Shown here piece after piece: positions 7,372 to 15,058 of a DNA stretch of 64,000 nucleotides (positions are counted from its first letter, which is position 1; the number at the start of each line of letters is the position of its first letter). Where the stretch lies: assembly GCA_003367665.1 (NCBI GenBank), contig QKXI01000002.1, positions 1-64,000 on the forward strand, written 5' to 3'. The notes beneath the pieces were generated by a model. It worked only from the letters and a program-made list of their open reading frames with translations, was not told the origin of the DNA and did no database searches. Both the position numbers and the translations under genes were made by a program. Source of the stretch: Leifsonia sp. ku-ls (GTDB lineage Bacteria; Actinomycetota; Actinomycetes; Actinomycetales; Microbacteriaceae).

Positions 7372-8340
7372 TCAGGCGTCCGGCTCGATCCGGAAGCGGA
7401 ACTCGCGCCCCTGCCGGAACGGCTCGACGAGCTCGACGTTCTCGAACGCGGCGCCGCCGGGGATCGGCGCCGTGCTCGCCCAGTAGGCGGCGCGTGCGTT
7501 GACCAGCGCCCGCAGTCGCGGGTCCGGGTCGGCGGCGACCCAGGTCTGCACCGCACGGAGGCCGGAGTACTTCCAGTGCTCGGCGACATCGTCCGCATAG
7601 AGCGCCGCGGTCGGATCCGCCTCGTCGGTGGTCGCGGAGAGTTCGACCTCGCCTGCCGCGGTCCGCGGGAGCCGGTCGAGGCCGAACGCGGCGTGTTCGG
7701 CGAAGCCGCTTCCGCCGAACCCCGGCCACAGCTCGGCCGGGGTCACCGTGCCGTCGGCGAGGTGCAGCCGGCGCAGGCGCGCGTAGTTGCCCATCGTCGC
7801 CGTGACGACGCAGAAGGCCAGCGGCGCGGAGCCCGCGAGTGCGATGGTCGACACGCCCACCTCGTGCGGCCGGTCCTCGCGGAAGCGCAGCCGCACGGCG
7901 ACGGACGCGCCGTTGGCGAAGCGCTCCGAGACGACGTGCACCGTCAGCGTGCCGACGCCGTCCACCGTCTCGACGACCCCTCTGGCCGGGCTCAGCGGAT
8001 CCCGTGGGGCGGCGGCGTCGTCGGAGAGCCGGTCGACGCTCCAGAAGCGCTTGCCCTCGGCGTCGTCGAGGTCGCTGTGTTCGAGCTCCGAATAGCCGCG
8101 CTCCGTCGCGCCGACCGGGATGGGCTCGATGGCGAGGAAGTTGACCAGGCGCTCGCGCGGATGCCCGAGGTACGGCGCGAAGATCCGGAGCAGTCCCCGC
8201 GGGCCGGGGAGCGGGTGCAGGCCGACCTGCAGTCCGTCCGGGTGGCCCCAGCGCGGCTCGGCCGGCGCGGTCTCCGCCGGCCGCAACCACCCGCCCTCCA
8301 CCACCGGGAGGGCGGGTGCCGTGGTGTTCGTCGTGCTCAT
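7372..8340 (-). CDS. Unrecognised protein of the D-arabinan locus regulon
   Basis: I do not recognise this 322-residue protein. It has no signal peptide or membrane segment and is therefore probably cytoplasmic. It is rich in short hydrophobic strands, suggesting a beta-rich fold. Distinctive stretches are APYLGHPRERLVNFLAIEPI, GYSELEHSDLDDAEGKRFW and TATMGNYARLRRLHL. The start at 8340 has the ribosome binding site AGAAGGGA. It is divergent from the first GH183 gene, and a LacI-type operator (8400-8413) lies 60 bases upstream of its ATG, so it should respond to the same regulator. It could be an additional glycan-processing enzyme or a sugar-binding protein; nothing in the sequence decides. 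Confidence 0.7.
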   Translation of the reverse strand: MSTTNTTAPALPVVEGGWLRPAETAPAEPRWGHPDGLQVGLHPLPGPRGLLRIFAPYLGHPRERLVNFLAIEPIPVGATERGYSELEHSDLDDAEGKRFWSVDRLSDDAAAPRDPLSPARGVVETVDGVGTLTVHVVSERFANGASVAVRLRFREDRPHEVGVSTIALAGSAPLAFCVVTATMGNYARLRRLHLADGTVTPAELWPGFGGSGFAEHAAFGLDRLPRTAAGEVELSATTDEADPTAALYADDVAEHWKYSGLRAVQTWVAADPDPRLRALVNARAAYWASTAPIPGGAAFENVELVEPFRQGREFRFRIEPDA

Positions 8341-8399
8341 CGTCGAGTCCCTTCTGCGTGTCGGAGTCGACGGACACTGTAGCGGGAAAGCGCGAAACG

Positions 8400-8495
8400 T
8401 GAAATCGGTTTCTAGCAATCAATCACTGGAAACCCGGCCAATTCCAACGGTTTGGTGCCGACTCTTGACGAAACCGATTTCTTACGATCTACTGT
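8400..8495. promoter_or_regulatory. Two LacI-type operators and divergent promoter of the GH183 operon
   Basis: Two copies of the locus operator occur here: TGAAATCGGTTTCT at 8400-8413 and CGAAACCGATTTCT at 8469-8482. They are the same 12-base core in opposite orientations. The second sits between a TTGACG (8465-8470) and a TACTGT (8490-8495), so a bound repressor would block RNA polymerase. Spacing of the two operators (69 bases centre to centre) would also allow looping. Confidence 0.7.
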
Positions 8496-8542
8496 TGTCC
8501 ATCGATTCCGGGCGGAATCGATGCTCGACGGAGAGGACAACC

Positions 8543-9685
8543 GTGACACCGCGTCAGCCGATCGGTACCCGCACCCGCCGCGGTGCCGCGGTGGCGACCG
8601 TCGCGCTCCTCTCCACCGCCGTCCTGGTCGGCTGCACCACCGCCTCCGCCGCGACCAAACTCGACCCGGCTCGCAAGCCGTTCGTGCTCGCGGGCGTGAC
8701 GAACGTCGAACAGGTCGCGCAGCTGACCGGGCATGATTCTCTCAACAAGACCGGCCGCTTCGAAATCGCGGGACAGGACCTCGGCTCCATGTTCCAGGCC
8801 GACGGCAAGACCTGGTTCGTCTTCGGCGACACCTTCGGTCAGCGCGCCGACGGCCAGACCGGCGGAGGCGGCACCGAGTGGAGGTCGAACGCGCTCGCGT
8901 ACACGACCGACACCGACCCCTCCGACGGCATCCGCTTCGACGGCTACATCGCCGACGACGTCGGCTGGGCGAAGGAGCTGATCGACAGCAAGAAGGTCGA
9001 CGGCACCGAGATGACGGCCATCCCGACCTACGGCTTCGAAGCGAACGGCGCCATGTACCTGGCGTACATGTCGGTCAAGCACTGGGGCGAGCCGGGGGAG
9101 TGGGAGACCAACTTCGCGGGTCTCGCGAAGTCCACCGACCACGGCCAGACGTGGACAAAGCTCGACCGGCCGCGCTGGGGCGGGAACAGCAACTTCGTCC
9201 AGGTCAGCGTGGCGAAGCTCGACGGCGAGCTCTACTTCTGGGGCGTCACGCACGGCCGGTTCGGCGGCGTCCAGCTGATGAAGGTCCCCGAGAAGCAGGT
9301 CGAGGAGCAGTCCGCCTACCGCTACTTCGCCGGCACGGCCGCCGACGGGACGCCGCGCTGGAGCTCGGACGAATCCGCGGCGAAGACGATCGTCGACGAC
9401 ACGGTCGGCGAGCTCTCCGTCGTCTGGAACGAGTACCTCCAGCGCTGGACCATGAGCTACACCGACGGCGGAGCCGAGAGCGCCGTGCTGCGCGAGGGCG
9501 CGACGCCCTGGGGGCCGTGGGGCGAGAAGTTCACGCTGGCCTCGCAGACGGACGTGCCGGGCCTCTACGCCCCCTACCTCGCACCGCAGTACACGGAGGA
9601 CGGCGGGCGCACGATCTACTTCACGCTCTCCGTCTGGGATCCCTACAACGTCTATTGGTACAGGGCCGAGCTGGTCCGCCGATAG
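8543..9685 (+). CDS. DUF4185 / GH183 family lipoprotein, predicted endo-D-arabinanase
   Basis: A 380-residue protein with a lipoprotein signal peptide (LVGC, Cys31), hence expected on the outer face of the membrane. The mature part is a DUF4185 five-bladed-propeller-like domain: MFQADGKTWFVFGDTFG, EMTAIPTYGF, LAYMSVKHWGEPGEWETNF and LSVWDPYNVYWYRAELV. DUF4185 enzymes have been shown to be GH183 endo-alpha-D-arabinanases acting on mycobacterial arabinogalactan and lipoarabinomannan; the substrate here is inferred from that and from the neighbours. The GTG at 8543 follows GGAGAGG. It heads an apparent operon with the ABC importer, a second GH183 and FucU, behind two LacI operators. Confidence 0.85.
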   Translation: MTPRQPIGTRTRRGAAVATVALLSTAVLVGCTTASAATKLDPARKPFVLAGVTNVEQVAQLTGHDSLNKTGRFEIAGQDLGSMFQADGKTWFVFGDTFGQRADGQTGGGGTEWRSNALAYTTDTDPSDGIRFDGYIADDVGWAKELIDSKKVDGTEMTAIPTYGFEANGAMYLAYMSVKHWGEPGEWETNFAGLAKSTDHGQTWTKLDRPRWGGNSNFVQVSVAKLDGELYFWGVTHGRFGGVQLMKVPEKQVEEQSAYRYFAGTAADGTPRWSSDESAAKTIVDDTVGELSVVWNEYLQRWTMSYTDGGAESAVLREGATPWGPWGEKFTLASQTDVPGLYAPYLAPQYTEDGGRTIYFTLSVWDPYNVYWYRAELVRR

Positions 9686-9731
9686 CCAACCCCGGCTCGA
9701 CGACGAGCCGCATCACGAGGAGGAACAACAC

Positions 9732-11072
9732 ATGCACAAGAGGCACAGCAGGCTGCTGCTCGCCGTCGCGGCGACGGTCTCGGCCGGCCTCGTCCTCGCC
9801 GGGTGCTCCGGCGCGGGAGGAGGCGCGAAGACCGAGGACGGCAAGACCGTCGTGACGTTCTGGCAGCAGAAGTTCGAGGACTACCAGCAGGCCTGGTTCA
9901 AGAAGTACGTCGACAAGTACAACGCCTCCCAGGACAAGGTGAAGATCGACTACCAGGTCGTCCCCGCCGACACCTGGCCGCAGAAGCTCAAGGCGGCGCA
10001 GGCCGCGGGCAAGGCGCCGGACGTCGCCACCACCAACTACGGGAACATCGCGGCGGGCGTCGCCAACGGCCAGTTCGCCGACCTCGACGGCCTCATTCCG
10101 GCGAAGGCCTTCGACGACATCAAGGACAACGTGCGCAGCTTCGTCACCATCGGCGGCAAGCACTACGCCTACCCGATGCTGGTCGAACCCTCGACGGTGC
10201 TCTACTACCGCACCGACCTCGTCCAGGCCGCCGGCCTCGACCCGAAGAGCGCGCCGAAGACCTGGGACGAGCTCCTGGAGTGGGCCAAGAAGCTCACCCA
10301 GGGCGACACCAAGGGCATGACCATCGCCTCCGTCGCCGCCGACCTCGGCTGGTCCAGCTGGGGCCTGCAGTACAGCGCCTGCGGCCACCTCCCGATCAAC
10401 GACAACTGGTCGAAGGCGGAGGCGACCGACCCCTGCTTCGCCAAGCTCGCGGACTTCTACAAGGCGCTCTACCAGGGCGGACTGATGCCGCAGCAGCCGA
10501 AGGTCGGCTACGCGGACGCCACGCCGTACGGGCAGGGCGAGGTCGCGATGATGGCGGACGGATCGTGGGCCGTCGGCCAGCTGAAGAACGACTTCCCCGA
10601 CATGGTCGCCAAGACCGCCGTGGCACCGTTCCCGTCGATGGCCGGCTCTCCGGACAAGACCACCGCGACCCTCGGCGGCTGGACGCTCACGGTCGATGGC
10701 AAGTCGAAGGCCAAGCAGCAGGCCGCCGACTTCATCAAGTACCTGCTGGCGGGAGACCCGGCGATCATGGCCGACTTCTTCAAGACCAGCGGCTACTCCA
10801 AGTTCACCGTCCGCACCTCCGTCGACCAGGCGCTCGCCGACACGCCGGAGGCGCACAACGACCCCTTCATGAAGATCATCTCGGATGAGATCGTGCCGAA
10901 CGGCAAGCAGGAGCCCGCGTACCCGTGGGACATCTCGCTGGCCTTCGGGACGGCGCTGGAGTCCGCGATGAAGGGGAGCGCCGACGTGCAGACCTCGCTC
11001 AAGACGGCCGACGACGCGATCAACGACGTCATCCAGAAGCAGTCGCTCGCCGGGACGGCGCCGAAGAAGTAG
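9732..11072 (+). CDS. Oligosaccharide ABC transporter substrate-binding lipoprotein
   Basis: A 446-residue family-1 extracellular solute-binding protein. The signal peptide ends in LAGC (Cys25), so it is lipid-anchored. The mature part has the usual sugar-binder pattern: VTFWQQKFEDYQ near the N-terminus, APDVATTNYGNIAAG, YAYPMLVEPSTVLYYRTDLVQAAGL, PKTWDELLEWAKKL and ATLGGWTLTVDGKSK. Expected to capture arabino-oligosaccharides released by the flanking GH183 enzymes. The ribosome binding site GGAGGA is strong, and a stable hairpin follows the gene, as is common where the binding protein must be made in excess of the permeases. Confidence 0.92.
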   Translation: MHKRHSRLLLAVAATVSAGLVLAGCSGAGGGAKTEDGKTVVTFWQQKFEDYQQAWFKKYVDKYNASQDKVKIDYQVVPADTWPQKLKAAQAAGKAPDVATTNYGNIAAGVANGQFADLDGLIPAKAFDDIKDNVRSFVTIGGKHYAYPMLVEPSTVLYYRTDLVQAAGLDPKSAPKTWDELLEWAKKLTQGDTKGMTIASVAADLGWSSWGLQYSACGHLPINDNWSKAEATDPCFAKLADFYKALYQGGLMPQQPKVGYADATPYGQGEVAMMADGSWAVGQLKNDFPDMVAKTAVAPFPSMAGSPDKTTATLGGWTLTVDGKSKAKQQAADFIKYLLAGDPAIMADFFKTSGYSKFTVRTSVDQALADTPEAHNDPFMKIISDEIVPNGKQEPAYPWDISLAFGTALESAMKGSADVQTSLKTADDAINDVIQKQSLAGTAPKK

Positions 11073-11082
11073 CAACGAAAAC

Positions 11083-11119
11083 CCGGCGCCCGGGACGTCC
11101 CCCACGTCCCGGGCGCCGG
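11083..11119 (+). terminator. Strong hairpin between binding protein and permease genes
   Basis: A perfect 16-base stem (CCGGCGCCCGGGACGT, 11083-11098, with 11104-11119) and a five-C loop, directly after the binding-protein stop. There is no T-tract. Such hairpins usually protect the upstream mRNA 3' end or partly terminate, giving more binding protein than permease. Confidence 0.8.
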
Positions 11120-11137
11120 CCGGCCGAGGGGATTCCC

Positions 11138-12145
11138 GTGTCAGTTCTCAACCCCGCCGGCGAGGTGCAGACCCCGCCGGCCGAAGCCCAGGCGATCGCG
11201 GACGCGGTCGACGGCGGCGGCGCGACGACGCGCCGGCGCCGTCGCGACGCGCCGCAGCCGGTCGCGCGGCACCTGCGCGACAACAGGACCGCGTACCTGA
11301 TGATCGCGCCCATGGTGATCCTGCTCACCATCTTCGTCATCTGGCCGCTGGTCTACTCCGTGTACCTGAGCACGTTCAAGCTCAGCTTCTACAAGGACCC
11401 GGAGTTCGTCGGCCTGCAGTTCTACCAGTACGTGCTGGCCAGCCCGCGGTTCTGGAAGTCGATCGGCGTCGGCCTCTACTACGCGTTGCTGGTGGTGCCG
11501 ACGGGCCTGGTGATCGCGCTGCTGCTCGCCAGCTTCATCAAGACGCTGAGCAAGAAGGCGGCGTCGTACATGAAGACGACGGTCTACCTGCCTGCGGTCG
11601 TGTCGACGGTCGTCGCGTCGGTGCTGTTCGTCTTCATCTATCAGGACCAGGGCGTCGCGAACTGGCTGCTCAGCCTCATCAACGCGGGGCCCGTGGCCTG
11701 GCTGAACGACCCGGCCACCGCGCTTCCGGCGATCGCCATCCCGGGCATCTGGCTCGGCTTCGGCGTGACCACGCTGATCCTGCTGGCCGGGCTGCTCGAC
11801 ATCCCGGACAGCTACTACGAGTCGGCGCAGCTCGACGGCGCCAACTTCTTCCAGCGGACCTGGTTCATCACCATCCCGCTGCTGAAGAACGTGTTCCTGT
11901 ACCTCATCGTCACCGGATTCACCCTGGCGATCCAGATGCTCGACCTTCCGCTGATCATGACGGGCGGCGGCCCGGTCGACGCCACGACGACGCCGAACCT
12001 GTTCATCTTCAACAGCTTCCGCGACCTCACGCCCTACGCGACCAGCTTCTCGCTCACCGCCTCGCTCCTGCTGTTCGTGGTGCTCGGCGCGATCTCGCTC
12101 GTCGTGTTCCGACTCATCAACTCCGACAAAGCCGTCGACGGATAG
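11138..12145 (+). CDS. Sugar ABC transporter permease (MalF type)
   Basis: A 335-residue inner-membrane permease. A charged cytoplasmic N-terminus with an Arg cluster (TTRRRRRDAPQP) is followed by six hydrophobic segments. The EAA loop for the ATPase is visible as YYESAQLDGANFFQRTWFITIPLL. The GTG at 11138 follows GAGGGGAT. It works with the permease downstream and the binding protein upstream. No ATPase gene is present in the locus, so a shared MsmK/UgpC-type ATPase encoded elsewhere is likely, as for many actinobacterial sugar importers. Confidence 0.9.
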   Translation: MSVLNPAGEVQTPPAEAQAIADAVDGGGATTRRRRRDAPQPVARHLRDNRTAYLMIAPMVILLTIFVIWPLVYSVYLSTFKLSFYKDPEFVGLQFYQYVLASPRFWKSIGVGLYYALLVVPTGLVIALLLASFIKTLSKKAASYMKTTVYLPAVVSTVVASVLFVFIYQDQGVANWLLSLINAGPVAWLNDPATALPAIAIPGIWLGFGVTTLILLAGLLDIPDSYYESAQLDGANFFQRTWFITIPLLKNVFLYLIVTGFTLAIQMLDLPLIMTGGGPVDATTTPNLFIFNSFRDLTPYATSFSLTASLLLFVVLGAISLVVFRLINSDKAVDG

Positions 12146-12159
12146 CGGGAGAGAACCAC

Positions 12160-12981
12160 ATGAAGAAGAGCGTCCCCCAGCGGGTGCTGTCCGCCGTGCT
12201 CATCGTGCTGATCAGCGTGAGCATCCTGTTCCCCCTCGCCTGGATGGCGATCGCCGGGTTCAAGGGCAAGACCGAGGTGCTCCGGTCGCCGTTCCAGTTC
12301 TTCCCCGACGTCTGGCGGTTCGACAACTACGTGAAGATCCTGCAGGACCCCGAGTTCTCGCGGGCGATGGTCGTGACCTTCTTCGGCGCGCTCATCTTCA
12401 CGGCGCTGAGCCTGGTCGTGAACTCGCTGGCCGCCTACGCGTTCGCCCGGCTCGACTTCCGCGGGAAGAAGTTCTGGTGGGTGTACTGCATCATGCCGAT
12501 GTTCATCCCGATGATGGCGATCCTGCTCACGTCGTTCATGGTGGTGTCGGCGCTCGGGATGCTGAACACGCTCGCCGTGCTCATCATCCCCGGCGTCGCG
12601 TCGGCGGCGCAGATGTTCTTCATCCGCCAGTTCTACCTGGGCTTCCCGGTGGCGGTGGAGGAGGCGGCGCTGATCGACGGCGCCTCGCGCTGGCAGATCT
12701 TCCTCCGGGTCTTCCTTCCGCAGTCGGCCGCGCCGTTCGTGGTCATGGGCATCGCGTCGTACCTGGCCTACTGGAACGCGTACGTCTGGCCCATCCTGAC
12801 GATCACCGACCCGAACCTCACGCAGATCATGCAGTTCCTCGGCAACTTCCGCTCCGACCGCGGCAACGACTGGGGCATGCTCATGGCGGGCTCGACGCTC
12901 GCTGCGCTTCCGACCATCGTGCTGCTGCTGATCTTCCAGCGCTTCATCGTGAACGGGGTCCGTATCTCCGGCATCAAGTGA
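12160..12981 (+). CDS. Sugar ABC transporter permease (MalG type)
   Basis: A 273-residue partner permease with six hydrophobic segments and the EAA motif VEEAALIDGASRWQIFLRVFLP. The C-terminus (QRFIVNGVRISGIK) resembles the usual MalG-type ending that contacts the ATPase. It starts 14 bases after the first permease gene with a GGGAGAG ribosome binding site, so the two are co-translated subunits of one channel for the predicted arabino-oligosaccharide importer. Confidence 0.9.
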   Translation: MKKSVPQRVLSAVLIVLISVSILFPLAWMAIAGFKGKTEVLRSPFQFFPDVWRFDNYVKILQDPEFSRAMVVTFFGALIFTALSLVVNSLAAYAFARLDFRGKKFWWVYCIMPMFIPMMAILLTSFMVVSALGMLNTLAVLIIPGVASAAQMFFIRQFYLGFPVAVEEAALIDGASRWQIFLRVFLPQSAAPFVVMGIASYLAYWNAYVWPILTITDPNLTQIMQFLGNFRSDRGNDWGMLMAGSTLAALPTIVLLLIFQRFIVNGVRISGIK

Positions 12982-13020
12982 CACTCGGCCCACGAACCAC
13001 ACCAAGGGAAAGGGAAGGCA

Positions 13021-14562
13021 ATGACGCACCTCGGAATGCGGCGGGCGGTGAGCGGCGCGGCCGTCGCGCTGGTCGTCGCCACGGCGGCGCTCGCCGCCGG
13101 CACGGCGCCGGCGGCGGCGACGACCGCCCAGACGCCCGCCGCACTGGTGGAGAAGCTGACCGGGCTCGACTCGCCCAACAACACCTACGGCCGCTGGAAC
13201 GTGAAGGCGACCGACCTCGGCATCATGTGGGACAACGGCGCAGGGCAGGTGCTGTCGGCGTTCGGCGACACCTTCGGCGACGCCTGGGTCGGTCCCGGCG
13301 GCGGCGCACTCGGGGCAGGTGACGCCAATTGGCGCAGCAACGTCCTGCTGCGCTCCACCGACACGACGCTCGCCGACGGGATGGACTACTCCTCCGCCGT
13401 GACCGGCTCCGACGGGCGTGCACGGGAGATCCTCCCCGGCGTCCACGACGAAGCCGCCGGAGAGGTGACCAAGATCCCGACCGCGGGCATCTCGATCGGC
13501 TCCCGGCAGTACCTCTCGTTCATGTCGGTGAAGCACTGGGGCCAGCCGGGACAGTGGGACACCAACTACGCCAAGCTCGCCTACTCCGACGACAACGGCA
13601 CCACCTGGACCACGACGAACACGCCCACCTGGGACAACCCGTCGCTCACCGACCGGTTCCAGCAGCAGGCCTTCGCCCGCAGCGGCGGCTACCTGTACGT
13701 CTTCGGCACCCCGAGCGGCCGCGGCGGCAGCGCCTACCTGGCCCGCGTCGCCGAGGCGTCGGTGCTCACGCAGTCGGCCTACCAGTACTGGAACGGCTCC
13801 TCCTGGGTGGCGTCGGAGTCCTCGGCCGCCGCGGTGGTGTCGGCGCCCGTCTCCGAGCTGTCGGTGCGCTACGACGCTTACACCGGCAAGTGGCTGATGA
13901 TGTACCTGCAGGGCGAGGACATCATCCTGCGCAGCGCCTCCAGCCCGACCGGGCCGTGGAGCTCGCCGCAGATCGTGGTCAGCTCGGCCGACTACCCCGG
14001 CCTGTACGGCGGCTTCATGCACCCGTGGAGCGCCAACGGCACGACCTACTTCACCATGTCGCAGTGGGACCCGTACAACGTCTACCTGATGAAGGTGCAG
14101 CTGAACACGAGCGCCCAGATCGTCAAGCCCAACCTCGTCGGCGACCCGAGCTTCGAGCGGTCGGCGCTGTCCTCCGGCACCGGGGGAACGTGGGCGTGCA
14201 GCGGCAACTGCGGCATCGACAGCGCCCACTGGAGCTACTCGGGCGACAACAACGCCTACGCCCGGTACAACGCCGGCTGGCAGGACGTGCACCAGACCGT
14301 CCCGGTCGCCGCGAACACCTCCTACCGGCTCACCGGCTGGGTGCGCACCTCGTCGAACAGCGACAACGGCTTCTTCGGCGTGCGGGACACCGCGGGCGCC
14401 GTGATCTCGGAGGCGCACTTCACGTCGGTGGGGTCGTGGACGCGGTTCACGGTCGACGTCTCCAGCGGCAGCCGGACGGCGGTGGTCGTCTACGGCGGCG
14501 TGTGGACCGATCACGGCGACATCTGGATCCAGCTCGACGACGTCTCGCTCGTCGCGAGCTAG
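13021..14562 (+). CDS. Secreted DUF4185 / GH183 protein with C-terminal carbohydrate-binding-like domain
   Basis: A 513-residue secreted protein. A cleavable signal peptide (about residues 1-35, ending near APAAATT, with no lipobox) precedes a DUF4185 domain that parallels the first GH183: LSAFGDTFGDAWVGPGG, LSFMSVKHWGQPGQWDTNYAKLAYSDDN and TYFTMSQWDPYNVYLMKVQL. From about residue 370 a second domain begins with NLVGDPSFE and ends IWIQLDDVSLVAS, the pattern of a CBM4/9-like jelly-roll that would hold the enzyme on polymer. Free secretion plus a binding domain suggests attack on intact cell-wall arabinan, with the lipoprotein paralogue acting at the cell surface. The activity is inferred from GH183 family members. 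Confidence 0.85.
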   Translation: MTHLGMRRAVSGAAVALVVATAALAAGTAPAAATTAQTPAALVEKLTGLDSPNNTYGRWNVKATDLGIMWDNGAGQVLSAFGDTFGDAWVGPGGGALGAGDANWRSNVLLRSTDTTLADGMDYSSAVTGSDGRAREILPGVHDEAAGEVTKIPTAGISIGSRQYLSFMSVKHWGQPGQWDTNYAKLAYSDDNGTTWTTTNTPTWDNPSLTDRFQQQAFARSGGYLYVFGTPSGRGGSAYLARVAEASVLTQSAYQYWNGSSWVASESSAAAVVSAPVSELSVRYDAYTGKWLMMYLQGEDIILRSASSPTGPWSSPQIVVSSADYPGLYGGFMHPWSANGTTYFTMSQWDPYNVYLMKVQLNTSAQIVKPNLVGDPSFERSALSSGTGGTWACSGNCGIDSAHWSYSGDNNAYARYNAGWQDVHQTVPVAANTSYRLTGWVRTSSNSDNGFFGVRDTAGAVISEAHFTSVGSWTRFTVDVSSGSRTAVVVYGGVWTDHGDIWIQLDDVSLVAS

Positions 14563-14570
14563 GGGCCGGT

Positions 14571-15005
14571 GTGCTGAACGGCATCCACCCGCTGCTCACC
14601 GGCGACCTGCTCGCCGTGCTCGACGAGATGGGGCACGGGGACACGCTGCTGCTCGCTGACGCGCACTTCCCGGCCGCGCGGCTGGGGCGGAGGGTGCTCG
14701 CCGCGGCCGGCGTCGGGGTTCCGGCGCTCGCCGCGGCGATCGGCACCGTGCTCCCGCTCGAGGAGGCGTTGCCGGCCGCGGGCATGGCCGATGACGGACC
14801 GGACGCCGCCCCGGGCGGCCGGCTGCCGATCCACGACGACCTCGAGGCGGCGACCGGCCTGGCCGCCGGTTCCCTGCGGCTGCTCGGGCGCGACGCGCTG
14901 TACACGCACGCGGCGGACGCGTTCGCCGTCGTCCGCACCGGCGAGACCCGGGCGTTCGGCAACCTGCTGCTGCGCAAGGGGCTCGCCGTTCCGCTCTCCG
15001 TCTGA
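14571..15005 (+). CDS. FucU/RbsD family sugar mutarotase
   Basis: A 144-residue member of the RbsD/FucU family, which interconverts pyranose/furanose or alpha/beta forms of ribose or fucose. The family pattern is clear: HPLLTGDLLAVLDEMGHGDTLLLADAHFP, then GRDALYTHAADAFAVVRTGETRAFGNLLLRKG. FucU acts on L-fucose, whose ring configuration matches D-arabinose, so a D-arabinose mutarotase role fits this locus. The GTG at 14571 lies eight bases after the GH183 stop, with AGGGG as ribosome binding site. It is the last gene of the operon and convergent with the GH172 gene. Confidence 0.87.
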   Translation: MLNGIHPLLTGDLLAVLDEMGHGDTLLLADAHFPAARLGRRVLAAAGVGVPALAAAIGTVLPLEEALPAAGMADDGPDAAPGGRLPIHDDLEAATGLAAGSLRLLGRDALYTHAADAFAVVRTGETRAFGNLLLRKGLAVPLSV

Positions 15006-15058
15006 GACGACGGACCGCCCCTCTCGGAATCCCGGGAGGGGCGGTCGGCGTGTGCGGC

